Part shown: piece after piece, positions 22,894 through 33,537 of the stretch
Layout: the number at the start of each line of letters is the position of its first letter
How positions within the stretch are numbered: position 1 is the stretch's first letter
Source: Topomyia yanbarensis
Lineage: Eukaryota; Arthropoda; Insecta; Diptera; Culicidae
Reading direction: 5' to 3'
NCBI RefSeq assembly: GCF_030247195.1
Contig: NC_080672.1
Location: 251,153,556 to 251,217,555, forward strand
Length of the DNA stretch: 64,000 nt
The notes under the pieces: model-generated
Seen by the model: the letters and a program-made list of their open reading frames with translations, nothing else
Databases searched by the model: none
Told to the model about the DNA's origin: nothing
Translations under genes and position numbers: made by a program

Positions 22894-23840
22894 CGCCGTA
22901 TTGATAGTTCGAAAGGACCGGAGTTAGACGGGCTTCAACCATCGCTTATCAAGGAATGCTCTTCATCGCTGGCACTACCGGCATCTATATTTTTCAATCC
23001 TTTGCTGAAAATAGTTTTCCCACTAAGTGGGAAGAGGTTTTGATTAGCCCTATCCACAAAACTGGTAATGTACATGATGTCACAAATTACAGAGGAATTT
23101 CAATTCTAAGCTGCCTCCCTTAAATTTTCGAGAGTATGTTGTTAGATGTTATCTACCCCACATTAAAACACATCATCACTTCGGACCAGCAACGCTCGAC
23201 AACTACTAACCTGATGAGCTATGTGTCGACGCTGATTGATAAGGTCGAAAAACGGCAACAGGTCGACGCGGTGTATGCAGATTTCTCGAAAGCTCAACTT
23301 ACTATGGAAAAACTAAGGCGCAATGGATTCCCGGATTGGCTGACAAGATGGATCTCATCGTACCTTTCAATTCGCAGTGCTTCTGTGCGAGTTGCTACTA
23401 CACTCTCAGATCCATTCCATATTACATCGGGCGTTCCTCAAGGAAGTCATCTTGGACCTCTTCTTTTTGTACTCTTCATGAACGACCTCGGCAGTGAATT
23501 GTCGACGTCTAAAGTCGTGTATGCAGATGATTTGAAAATTTATCGTGTTATAACAACTATGGTGAACGCATTGCAAATGGACCTCGACAGGGTTATGGAT
23601 TAGTGTGACAGAAACGGAATGAGTGTGAACATTCAGAAATGCAGCATAAGCACTTTCGCATGATAACCTGATGTGTCCTGCTCCTGTACAACGAGTCGCA
23701 TCAGTCAAGGACTAGGCATCACTCTCGACTGTAATCTACGGCTCACCGCACATTTTTCTTCTGACATTTCATCTTCGACTTGCTTACAGACAACATAGAT
23801 TCCCTTACGCTTCTAGCAAAGCTTGATTCCAACGTTCCGG
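22894..23840 (+). pseudogene. Jockey/CR1-like LINE reverse transcriptase remnant (3' part)
   Basis: The reverse transcriptase reads in order: IDSSKGPELDGLQPSLIKE; a frameshifted block for the IHKTGNVHDVTNYRGISIL region; LLDVIYPTLKHIITSDQQ; STTTNLMSYVSTLIDKVEKR; AVYADFSKA (motif A Asp); ITSGVPQGSHLGPLLFVLF; VVYADDLKIY (catalytic YADD); and RVASVKDLGITLD. The block between YADFSKA and LTMEKLRR lacks the usual FDTV segment, a small deletion. Several stops and a premature TAG at 23601 make it inactive. The best preserved frame is 23136-23603. Confidence 0.85.
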
Positions 23841-24237
23841 GATGATCTTTCCGGAGAAATGATTTTTTTCGGTGCTCAACATATCACACGCTATACGGTA
23901 AGAAAAATGTTTGCTGCCAGATTTTCAACAACGTTTATCATCTCTTTGATTTTAGTATAAGCAAAGAATCATTCAAACTAAAAATAGTTAGTTTATAGTT
24001 ATTTAGTCTGTGCGATGTAATATTTTTAATCTAAGAAAATATACAATAATAATAGTTATAAACATTAGTTCAATAAATAAACTACCAAATCCAATTTATT
24101 CACTTTGTCTACTGTTGTCTCCGGTGCTGTTATAGACGGTTTAGGAAGTGCTTCCCGCTGCTTAGTATGCATTTTTTATTAAGTGGAACTGTTCAGCTAG
24201 ATTCTCTTTTTACGTATGCGTGTACAGGAAAGAAATT
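23841..24237. other. Unassigned
   Basis: AT-rich stretch after the LINE RT remnant. It could include the LINE 3' UTR; no element end was recognised. Confidence 0.3.
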
Positions 24238-24244
24238 GAGAGAT

Positions 24245-24280
<36 letters not shown>
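24238..24280. repeat. (GA)n microsatellite
   Basis: About 43 bp of GAGA with a few interruptions at the 5' side. Confidence 0.95.
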
Positions 24281-24499
24281 CGTCCACAAGACCGCTAAGC
24301 GCATAACTTCTACGAAATCACGCAAAAATCGCCTTTAAGAGAATTCTGTGTACTTGAGTTATGAGAACCCAAAGTTTTATTATATTTACCAGAATGGAAT
24401 ATTTTACGCATTTTTTATATTTCTTATAGAAGAATAAAAACCACATTTAAGTTAAATACATTTATTACAGTTTATTTAAATATCTCATCGCTGTTTGTG

Positions 24500-25880
24500 T
24501 TATCGCTGCTAGTGCTACGTCAAAAACCATAAGCTGGACAGTTTCATCTGATAATGGAGTCTTCTTTTTCATCCGGCCAGGCTCTTATACTTGATATGAA
24601 TAAATCAGACGACACTAAGAGGCGACGAAGTGGATCAGTGTTGGTTGAAATTCTCGATTCTTTTCTGGTGTGTTCCATCCCGTATTTTTTCACATTTTTG
24701 TCTCTGAATTCTTGGGCTTCCTCGGACAACTGACCGATTGGAACCAGACAAGATGAAATTACATCAGATCAATGAATGGAAATTTTGTGAACTGACGCTG
24801 ACATGCAATACCATGGATAACATTGGACCAACATGTTTGCAGTCTGTATTCCATATCCATCAAATCTTTTTGGATTTAGTTTGCAGCCTGACGATAGCAC
24901 TTCGGTTAATATTTTCAAGCGATATACCACTTGTGCGTCAACTCCGATAATTTCGGCGAACTTTTTCCAGTTTTCAAAAAACCTGCGAGCAGTGTTTCCA
25001 TCATTGGATGTACCGGCTCATCCCGCACGTTGCATATCGATCAACAGTCTCATCTCTGTGTTGTGCTTATGCTGAGTTACTTTCTTCCTCTCAGAGAGCT
25101 GTTCATTGTCTCCTCTTCGTGCTTGCCATTTGTTGAAGTCCAAACGATAAGCTATATGAAGAAAATATTCCATGCACCAAATTCGAGCGTGAAGTATTGA
25201 TAAGCCAAATTGGTACGTATCCTTCATTGTAAAACGTTCTTTAACCCGAACAACGTCGTTCATTTGAGAAGAAACGCCTCCGCAGATATAGCAACGTTGC
25301 AATGATTTGATATACGTAATGGCGTTACACACTGTTCCGTCTACCATCGTGAGCAAAAACTCGTATCTAATTATAACTGTGAGACCACTGGAATCAATCC
25401 GTATTGGTCTAAGCGCCTTGATAAGGGTTTCCACATAATCCTTCGCCATCAAGGAGATTCTCGTGTTTTCAGCCTCAATGGACGACAAAACCACGTTGAA
25501 GATGGTCTTGGGTTTTCAAAGAGCTTCCTTTCATTTGTAGATACCACGATCGGGACCCTAGAAGCATTTCGTTTCTTTGCCGCACTCTGCATTTTCAAAT
25601 ATTGCGATTTCGTTGAATTTGAATCTAGTATCATTGCAAGAGCTTCATCATCAGTAGAATAATTTTCGATTTTGTTGACACTTTCCACGTGGAAAGCATA
25701 TGTTCGGCTCTGAAGGAGAAGTTAGAGTTGCTTCTTTCATGACATCAGCTTCTTTTTTCCTACCTTTTTTACGATACTTCATCTGTGCGCCAAAACTCAA
25801 TTCATCGGCATCGTTATCGCAACGCATGTCAACGATTTTCTTTCTCTTGGAAGTTCCCTCGCTTTCCGCAGAACTCAACG
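24500..25880 (-). pseudogene. RAG1/Transib-like transposase remnant
   Basis: On the minus strand an essentially continuous frame runs from 25494 to 24544 with two internal stops, preceded in another frame by 25688-25449. In order: a DEALAMILDSNSTKSQYLKM block; ENPRPSSTWFCRPLRL; RYEFLLTMVDGTVCNAITYI; zinc-type CYICGG; FGLSILHARIWCMEYFLHIA; KWQARRGD; TSNDGNTARRFFENW; CYPWYCMSASVHKI; VPIGQLSEEAQEFRDKNVKK. This order parallels the RAG1 core: the P-x-P-x-S...C-x-P block, the C-x2-C motif, the LHCDIG-like block, the NGNFAR-like block, and HK...H then the SEGNE-like glutamate. The block expected to hold the first catalytic Asp is missing (deleted near 25540-25590), and the second Asp position reads Ala. 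It is therefore dead, or from a lineage that lost the residue. Confidence 0.7.
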
Positions 25881-26084
25881 ATTTTCTTTCTCCGCGTACT
25901 TCACCTCACGCAGACGGAACATCGGTCATAATATGTTCCGGCACACTAAACGGGGAGTTAAAATACTAAGCATTCATACTAAAAACATTAGTTGCTGTAC
26001 GATTATGCTTGATCCACAGTCTTTTGAAACAAATACAAGACTTCTTGATTAGTTGCATTATTCTAGCGGTAACATTGGTCATTT

Positions 26085-26102
26085 TATGTTCGTCAACATT
26101 AT
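26085..26102. repeat. 18-bp target-site duplication, 3' side of LINE
   Basis: TATGTTCGTCAACATTAT occurs here and identically at 32235-32252, framing the LINE. The oligo-T that follows inside (26103-26110) is the LINE poly(A) on the minus strand. Confidence 0.9.
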
Positions 26103-26186
26103 TTTTTTTTATTCATTTCGTTTATTTGATAGGCACAAATGCGTTAGCTTGGCGGTGCCAAATGCTTTTGTTTTTACATTTTGGAT

Positions 26187-26545
26187 ATCTTAAAACTAGG
26201 AGGTTACAGTGTTGAAATATTTTTTTACAAAGGAAAAGAAAGTTTACAGCTATCTTAAGACTAGAAATAAGATTCAATATACAAAAGAGGGCCAAAAGAT
26301 TTTTTTATGAAAAAATTTAAAACAAGGGATTCACTTTGATATACAAGAGGGGGAGTAATAGTATTTTACGAAATATTTTACGGTTATCTTAAAACTAACA
26401 ATATAGTTTAGTACACAAAAGGGGGAACAAATATTTATGAGAAGTTTCACAGAAATTTTAAAACTAGGGATTCAATTCTATTTACAAGATGGAGGACAAG
26501 AGTTTCAATAAAGAGTAAAAATTATAGCTATCTTAAAACTAGGAA
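26187..26545 (-). repeat. Degenerate ~62-75-bp tandem repeats in LINE 3' UTR
   Basis: On the plus strand, ATCTTAAAACTAGG or a variant recurs at 26187, 26252, about 26314, 26386, 26455 and 26530. Each unit also carries a TACAAAAGAGGG-like block. Spacing is 62-75 bp. The array lies between the A tail and the ORF2 stop. Confidence 0.8.
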
Positions 26546-26957
26546 TACAGAATACTAATTTGAATTTTTTAACTAAAACTTATGCTTGGTCAAGATATTC
26601 AAAGGGTGGCTTATTTCCGCATCAGTGTAGCAGCAGTTGTATCAAGGACAGGGGAGAGACAGGGAGAGAAGAGCAAAACTTGCAACTTTCGCTCGAACGG
26701 CGGGGGGGGGAGGGGGATCAGCGAATCAAATTTGCGCCTCAGTATAGTAAGTCGTCGAGTACCGGATTGGCGAATGGTATTCTTCGGACCCGCGGGGAAT
26801 CCTTCAAAAGTCATCGGACCTCGAGTCGCTCTCGCTTCAGTTTCCTTCTATGCAGGCGTAATGGTAAGGGCGATGGCGGTTACATAGTGGCACTCTGGAG
26901 CTGATCGATTCCACAAGGCAGGAGGAAACTCTAAAAACGAGAAATAAAAGAGAGGGG

Positions 26958-29900
26958 CTAAATTGGGATATTTATCGTTTTTATGAAGGTATAAATAAGG
27001 GACATATAGGGGAAATCACGAGTTGCCAGCATATCTTGGAATGGTACATTGGGTGGTCTACCTCGGGCCCGAAGGGATTCCTTTAACTGAGACCTGGCGT
27101 CACAATACCCGGCGCACACCCAAACAACGTGTTCGATGTCGTGATAGCCCTCGTCACAAGCGCACAGACTACTCTCCGCCAGCCCAATACGCCGCAAATG
27201 CGCATCCATGGTGTAGTGATTGGACATAAGTCGGGACATTACACGAATAAAATCCCGACCCACATCCATCCCCCCGAACCAAGGCTTCGTTGATACCTTT
27301 GGGATAATCGAATGTAGCCATCGTCCAAGTTCCCCATTGCTCCACGAGGTTTGCCAACTGTTGAGCGTCCTCTGACGACAAATACTAAAAAATTCGTTGA
27401 AGCAGATTGGTCTTTCGTATATGTCACCATTTAATGCGCCCACCTTTGCTAATGAGTCGGCCTTTTCATTGCCCGGGATAGAACAATGAGAGGGGACCCA
27501 AACAAAGGTAATCTGATAAGATTTTTCAGATAACGTACATAAGGACTCCTGTATCTTCCCCAGAAAATACGGTAATTGCTTTTTAGGCTTCACCGCACGA
27601 AGAGCCTCGATAGAGCTGAGGCTGTCCGAAACGATGAAGTAGTGATCTGTGGGCAGAGTGTCGATGATCCCAAGGGTGTACTGAATTGCAGCTAACTCTG
27701 CGACGTAAACTGAAGCGGGATCATTGAGCTTGAATGAAGCGGTGATAGTATTGTTGAAGATACCGAAGCCAGTGGACCCATCGAGATTTGATCCGTCAGT
27801 GTAAAACATTTTGTCGCAGTCGACTTCTCGGAATTTATTATAAAATATATTGGGGATCACCTGCGGGCGTATATGGTCCGGGATTCCACGAATCTCTTCC
27901 TTCATGGATGTGTCGAAGAATACAGTAGAATCAGAAGTATCTAGGAAACGAACACGATTGGGAGTATATGAAGAAGGATTAATGCTCTGTGCCATGTAGT
28001 CGAAGTACAAGGCCATAAATCGGGTTTGAGAATTAAGCTCGAGGAGCCTCTCGAAGTTTTCAATCACCAACGGGTTCAGAATGTCGCATCGTATGAGCAA
28101 TCGATATGAGAGTTCCCAAAATCGATTTTTTAGCGGAAGAACGCCCGCCAGCACTTCGAGACTCATCGTATGGGTCGAGTGCATGCAACCCAAGGCAATG
28201 CGCAAGCAACGATACTGGATTCTCTCCAGTTTGATGAAGTGTATGTTCGCAGCGGAGCGGAAACAAAAACACCCGTACTCCATCACCGACAATATCGTCG
28301 TTTGGTATAACCTGATCAGGTCTCCTGGGTGGGCACCCCACCATGTTCCAGTTATTGTTCGGAGAAAATTGATCCTTTGTTGGCATTTCTGTTTCAGATA
28401 CCTAATGTGACATCCCCAGGTACCTTTAGAGTCGAACCAGACCCCGAGATATTTAAATGTGATAACCTGATTGATCGTTGCACCCATTAATAGAAGCTGG
28501 AGTTGCGCCGGCTCACGCTTCCTAGAAAAAACAACCAATTCAGTTTTCTCCGTGGAGAACCCAAGCAGACAAATTGTCCAAGGTATTTTGTAATGGTCCT
28601 TGCAAGTCGGCAGCTTTGGGCCCTGTAACAGAGACCACGCCGTCGTCTGCAAGTTGCCTTAGCGTGCATGAATTGGCAAGACAATCGTCAATGTCATTCA
28701 CATAAAAATTGTAGAGTAGGGGACTTAGACATGAGCCCTGGGGAAGACCCATGTAGCTAAATCGCGATGTTGTTAAATCGCCATGCGAAAAGTGCATGTG
28801 CTTTTCAGACAACAGGTTTAGCAAAAAGTTATTTAAAATTGGCGAAAGACCAGCTTCTCTGACACAATGTTGATAGAAACTGAGTCAAAAGCCCCCTTAA
28901 TATCCAAGAAGACTGATGCCATCTGCTCTTTGTTAGCATAGGCCATTTGGATTTCTGTAGAAAGCAACGCAAGGCAATCGTTCGTCCCTTTGCCTTTGCG
29001 GAAGCCAAATTGTGTATCTGACAGTAAGCCATTTGCTTCAACCCAATTGTCGAGGCGAAACATGATCATTTTCTCGAACAACTTCCGAATACAGGACAGC
29101 ATTGCAATCGGCCGATACGAGTTGTGGTCGGAGGCTGGTTTTCCTGGTTTTTGGATGGCGATGACCTTCACTTGCCTCCATTCATAAGGGACAATGTTAC
29201 CCTCAAGAAACTTGTTAAATAAATTCAACAGGCGCCTTTTTGCAGTGTCAGGCAGATTCTTCAGTAAATTGAATTTGATTCTGTCTAATCCTGGGGCGTT
29301 ATTGTTGCACGATAAGAGAGCAAGTGAGAACTCCACCATCGAAAACGGTGTTTCGTTCGCGGTATCGTGAGAAGACGCGGCGCGGTACGTTTTTTGTACC
29401 GGGACAGAGTCCGGACAGATCTTCTTGGCGAAAGCGAATATCCAACGGTTTGAATGTTCCACGTTCTCGTTGGTACTATTATGATTACGCATACGTCGAG
29501 CCGTGCCCCAAAGAGTGCTCATCGCTGTTTCTCTCGTTAACCCGTCGACGAACCGGCGCCAATAACTGCGTTTTTTGGCTTTCATTAAACTCTTCATTCG
29601 CCTTTCTAACGACGCGTACTGTTGATAGCTAGCGGGTAACCCGTCTTCCCGGAAGGCCTTATATGCAGTGGACTTTTCCGCGTACAGCTCTGAGCACTCT
29701 TTATCCCACCACAGGGTGGGAGACCGTCCATGGGTATTCGCGCTGGGTACTGGTTTAGTCTGAGCTTGATTCGCACTGTCGAGAATCAAGCCAGCCAAAA
29801 ACCTGTACTCTTCCTCCGGAGGAAGTTCTTGAGTGGATTCGATTTTAACGGATATCGCGGTCGCGTAACTCTTCCAATCAATGTTCCGTGTGAGGTCATA

Positions 29901-30614
29901 CGATATATTGATTGTTTCCAATGGTCTTGAACCGTTAGCAATTGAAATCACGATAGGCAAATGATCGCTACCGTGGGGATCAGGGATCACCTTCCACATG
30001 CAATCTAACTGTAGCGATGTCGAGCAAAGCGATAAATCCAACGCGCTTGCGCGTGCTGGTGGTGTAGGAATCCGCGTCATTTCTCCCGTGTTTAAGATGG
30101 TCATGTTGAAATTATCGCAAAGATCTTGGATTAATGTTGATCTATTATCATCATGAAGACAGCCCCATACCGTACCGTGCGAGTTAAAGTCTCCCAGAAC
30201 TAGCCGCGGTGCCGGTAAGGATTCCGTGATATTACAAAGCGTTCGGTGCCCTACCGAGGCTCTAGGAGGAATGTAGATGGAAGCAATGCAAAGGTCTTTA
30301 CCTTTGATTAAAACTTGACAAGCGACAATTTCAATGCCTGGTGTCGAAGGGAGGTTAATTCGGTTGAAAGAATAGCACTTTTTGATCCCCAAAAGTACTC
30401 CTCCATAGGGGTTTTCTCGATCCAGACGAATTATATTAAAGTCGTGGAAGTTGAGATTTATATCGGAAGTTAACCAAGTTTCACATAATGCGAAAGCATC
30501 ACATTTTAAACTATTTAGTAAAAATTTAAAGGAATCGATTTTCGGGAGGATACTTCTGCTGTTCCACTGTAGAACAGTGATCGAATCGGTGACCTCGTTC
30601 GATGACTTAGCCAT
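26958..30614 (-). pseudogene. I-clade LINE ORF2: endonuclease, RT, RNase H (two frameshifts)
   Basis: The start is the ATG at 30614 (MAKSSNEV), which overlaps the ORF1 stop by 8 bases; the frame extends slightly upstream only with a TTG. Endonuclease residues numbered from this ATG: N18 (QWNSRS), E45 (CETW), D142/N144 (GDFNSHG), D193 and H218 (SDHLPI). RT motifs: YRPIAMLSCIRKLFEKM, DTQFGFRKG, FLDIKGAFDSV, MGLPQGSCLSPLL, LADDGVVSV. RNase H: FYTDGSN, VAELAAIQ, VSDSLSS, WVPSHCSIPGNEKAD, giving the D-E-D-D set. The C-terminus carries a CAC...H...C zinc-like motif. A frameshift near 28855 (between RT blocks) and another near 28555 (after the LADD block) split it into three frames. Otherwise it is well preserved. 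Confidence 0.85.
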
Positions 30615-31944
30615 CGAAGGATACGATCGCTGCAAGGAGGGGCCATTTAGTAGTCAACTGCTTCAAAAATGTTTGCACTATAGGGAGAAAACGTATCAGA
30701 AGACTTTTAAGAGGATCAGTAACATTGAAAGCTGTGAAAATTAAGTCCACTATGTCAGAAAATTTCATTAGTCCGCTACTGGACTGAGTATCTGTTTGAA
30801 AAAAGGGGACACTTGGGGTTTTTGGTGTCCCTGGAAGTGGTGGGTACTCCTTGTTAGAATTAATATTTCCAAGTCCTGGAGCAAATTGCTTCGGCTTTTG
30901 TGCATCACTTCCGTTGGATTTAATGATTGTAGTTGGCGCACTCTGAGTGGACGACACCTTGGCACCCTTACGGGGCAATGTAGGGGAGGCTGGATTTCTC
31001 CTCTTCCTGGATTCCCCTGGGTTAACCAAAGATGTTCCCTCTCGTGGGTCGTCAGATTCTTGCTCAACGTTAGCCAAACCAGCATAGGGATTTTCGGACA
31101 GGACAGATGGCGAAGCATTCTTTAGCATTTCTGCATAAGAACGCCTTGAGCGTTCCTTAAGGGAGCGCTTAATTTTATCCCCGCGCTGCTTGTACGCAGG
31201 ACATGATTTAAGAGCATGTGAAGGGCCCCCGCAGCAAATACACTTTTCAGTTTCTTTGTCGCAAGAGTCATCCTCATGCTCTCCTTCGCATTTGCCGCAT
31301 CGTTTCTTATTTCCACAATATGTGGCTGTGTGGCCCAACTGCTTGCAATTGCTGCAGTTCATGACCCGCGGTACGAACAGGCGAACTGGTAGGCGAACCT
31401 TGTCAAGGAGGATGTAGTTGGGAAGAGAGGACCCGGCGAATGTCACCCGAAGCGAGCCTGATAGAGAGTAGGTAGTCTTACCTCCCTCGGTGTTTGCGGT
31501 ATACAATTGTTTGCATTCCAAGATCTTAATCTGTTCAAGTGAGGGGTCCTTAAAGCAGCCAACCCCGTGCTCCAACAGTTCTTCGCATTTCAGGCCCGGT
31601 TCGGACACTACCCCATCGATTACACAGGCCACACAAGGCACGTACGCTTTAAATTCCCGTGTAAAGCGCTCACAGCAAGCAATCGCGTTTGCCTGGCCGA
31701 GATCATTCACTAGAACACGTATCTTGTTTGCCCGAACACGTGTTATCTGAGCTACAGCCGGGTAATTAGCAGTCAGATCTCGAGAAAGTTTTAATATATT
31801 AACCGGTTTCTCTCCGGTCCGAAAATATACCACCCATGGCCCAGAGGAACCTTCTGGGTACTGCTTTATACGGGGAGCAATGCGAGTATTAGGGGGATCA
31901 GGGACTTCCATGATTACATCAGATGGTATTTCGCCCTCGGCCAT
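30607..31944 (-). CDS. I-clade LINE ORF1, nucleic-acid-binding protein
   Basis: An intact 445-residue frame starts at an ATG (MAEGEIPSDV). Three CX2CX4HX4C zinc knuckles occur at about residues 197-210 (CSNCKQLGHTATYC), 216-228 and 235-248. They are preceded by an RRM-like or esterase-free N-terminal region and followed by a basic, Ser-rich tail with a hydrophobic C-terminus. In I elements ORF1 binds the element RNA and forms the ribonucleoprotein used for target-primed reverse transcription. Its stop overlaps the ORF2 ATG by 8 bases, which suggests coupled translation or reinitiation. No disabling change is seen. Confidence 0.9.
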   Translation of the reverse strand: MAEGEIPSDVIMEVPDPPNTRIAPRIKQYPEGSSGPWVVYFRTGEKPVNILKLSRDLTANYPAVAQITRVRANKIRVLVNDLGQANAIACCERFTREFKAYVPCVACVIDGVVSEPGLKCEELLEHGVGCFKDPSLEQIKILECKQLYTANTEGGKTTYSLSGSLRVTFAGSSLPNYILLDKVRLPVRLFVPRVMNCSNCKQLGHTATYCGNKKRCGKCEGEHEDDSCDKETEKCICCGGPSHALKSCPAYKQRGDKIKRSLKERSRRSYAEMLKNASPSVLSENPYAGLANVEQESDDPREGTSLVNPGESRKRRNPASPTLPRKGAKVSSTQSAPTTIIKSNGSDAQKPKQFAPGLGNINSNKEYPPLPGTPKTPSVPFFQTDTQSSSGLMKFSDIVDLIFTAFNVTDPLKSLLIRFLPIVQTFLKQLTTKWPLLAAIVSFDG

Positions 31945-32234
31945 TTAAGCACGAGGGCAGAGCGTTATATAAACGGGAATGTGTCTTATTATTTGATTTG
32001 AGTAATGTAGGGAAAAGCAAAGAAAGCAAACGAGGAAAAAAAAATAAAGCAAAACTTATCTGCAAACAACGTCGATTGTTCCGCACCAGCGAAAACAATG
32101 TACTGGATTTACTGTCGGCACCAGCAGAACGGCAGCTAACGAACGAACAAAGGATGACCTTGACTCACTAAAATTTACACACCGAACACCACTGTGAAAT
32201 ATAACGATCCGTTCCGTTCAAAGGTTGGGAGACG
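31945..32234 (-). promoter_or_regulatory. LINE 5' UTR (probable internal promoter region)
   Basis: This is the 290 bp between the 5' target duplication and the ORF1 ATG. I-type LINEs carry an internal promoter here; no specific site was identified with confidence. Confidence 0.5.
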
Positions 32235-32252
32235 TATGTTCGTCAACATTAT
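32235..32252. repeat. 18-bp target-site duplication, 5' side of LINE
   Basis: Identical to 26085-26102. Confidence 0.9.
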
Positions 32253-32683
32253 AATATTACTGTGCTATATTCCCTTTGGGGAGGAAAAAAAAAATTAAAA
32301 TTGATTAAATGATTAAAATTGGTAAAAACCAAAATTTCTCCCCAGGGGGAAAATTTTCGGTGAAACCACTCTTTGTACGTAAAGGGAACAAATCCTAACT
32401 TAACAAAGTCATGGGTGCGTTTCGACTTCATCTCATCAGAAACCAACTTATTGTCGGAATAGATAAACGCTAAATCCGAAAAACGGAAACACACTTTGTC
32501 TTCCAATCGAGCGTCTGGTGATGTCCCGTTCGAGCAGAAGTTCTGTTTATGCCGATGAGACACAGTGAAGTCGAAGCTTGTCTTGGCTTTGCAGGCCTTA
32601 GGATGGGGCTTGCGAATAGAAAAAAAGTTTCAGATTGATTTAGCTCTGAAACGTCACTTTGAACCAGTGTGAGCCAGAATGTA
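32253..32683. other. Unassigned flank of the LINE
   Basis: This stretch continues the DNA interrupted at 26085. No gene or repeat recognised. Confidence 0.35.

Positions 32684-32754
<71 letters not shown>
32684..32754. repeat. (GT)n(GA)n compound microsatellite
   Basis: About 23 bp of GT followed by about 48 bp of GA. Open frames crossing it are artefacts of the dinucleotide repeat. Confidence 0.95.
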
Positions 32755-32755
<1 letters not shown>

Positions 32756-33455
32756 ATGTGAGCAGAATGGGAAACGAAAAATAAACACTGAAAAACATCT
32801 ATCCGCATGTCCTGTCGGAGAGCAGGCCAATGCGAAAGCATTATACTATGGATCGAACAGTTCGTTATCCTTCACACGTGCATGTGTTTGGCTAATTAAC
32901 GCCAAACAGCTACGATTCAGTTAATTTTTTGCACTTCTCTTTTCAACTGAATGAGCTCATTTGCCTGTGTACACAAGCCAAACCCATTGCAGAGTGCAAA
33001 AATCTACCCTCTATACAAGTTTGTGCACAAACTGAGGTAAACCCAAACTCAGTGCGGGTGCACAAACCCATGCAAGATTTTTAGAGTTCTAAGGTCATTC
33101 GTCTTTGGCAGTAACTGATGACAGCGAACAACTTTGTCCACATACTGAAGTCTAAACAAACATAAATGGAGATGTATATATGTATCTTATCTTAACTAGT
33201 AAAACATGTTGTAACCTGGCGTTGTTTCTAAAACCAACATGGTTTATCGGCATTTTTGATAATCGTATCGCCTGAGAATGAAGGATCCTTGAGCGCAGGC
33301 ATGCCCTGCACACAAACGCTGAAAATTGAACTCAATCCAAACCCAACCCAACCGAGTTCATCGCAAATCATTCTGTGTACATCGCACGCACGGGTTGAAC
33401 CCATTTCATTTGCACACACTCGTTGTTGCATGCAAAGTTTAAACTCGTACAGCCG
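32755..33455. other. Unassigned, with recurring GTGCACAAAC motifs
   Basis: GTGCACAAAC and AAACCCA motifs recur in both orientations between 32960 and 33090, and similar CACACAAACG and AACCCA tracts at 33308-33350. This suggests a decayed small element; boundaries are not clear. Confidence 0.35.
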
Positions 33456-33537
33456 CACAGTGATCACCTTCCATACAAAAATCGGACAAAACCTCAAAAG
33501 CCCGAATTTGATAAAAATTTGATAAAAATTCACATTG

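Larger units (their letters stand above)
26103..32234 (-). mobile_element. Nearly full-length I-clade LINE, 6.1 kb
   Basis: The element has a 5' UTR (31945-32234), an ORF1 with three CCHC knuckles, an ORF2 with endonuclease, RT and RNase H, a 3' UTR with degenerate tandem repeats, and a short A tail, all bounded by an identical 18-bp duplication. The EN-RT-RNase H order with a CCHC ORF1 is that of the I group. The intact ORF1 and exact duplication suggest a fairly young insertion, although ORF2 carries frameshifts. Other remnants of the family are at 4-2175 and 51775-52095. Confidence 0.9.

Noticed and set aside
26014..26040. CACAGTC followed by AAACAAATACAAG as an RSS-like end of the RAG1-like remnant
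   Set aside because: The heptamer has a mismatch at its last base, no inverted partner or duplication was found on the other side, and the nonamer spacing does not fit.
32470..32924. Frames with LSLSLS or ERERER runs
   Set aside because: They arise from the (GT)n(GA)n microsatellite.
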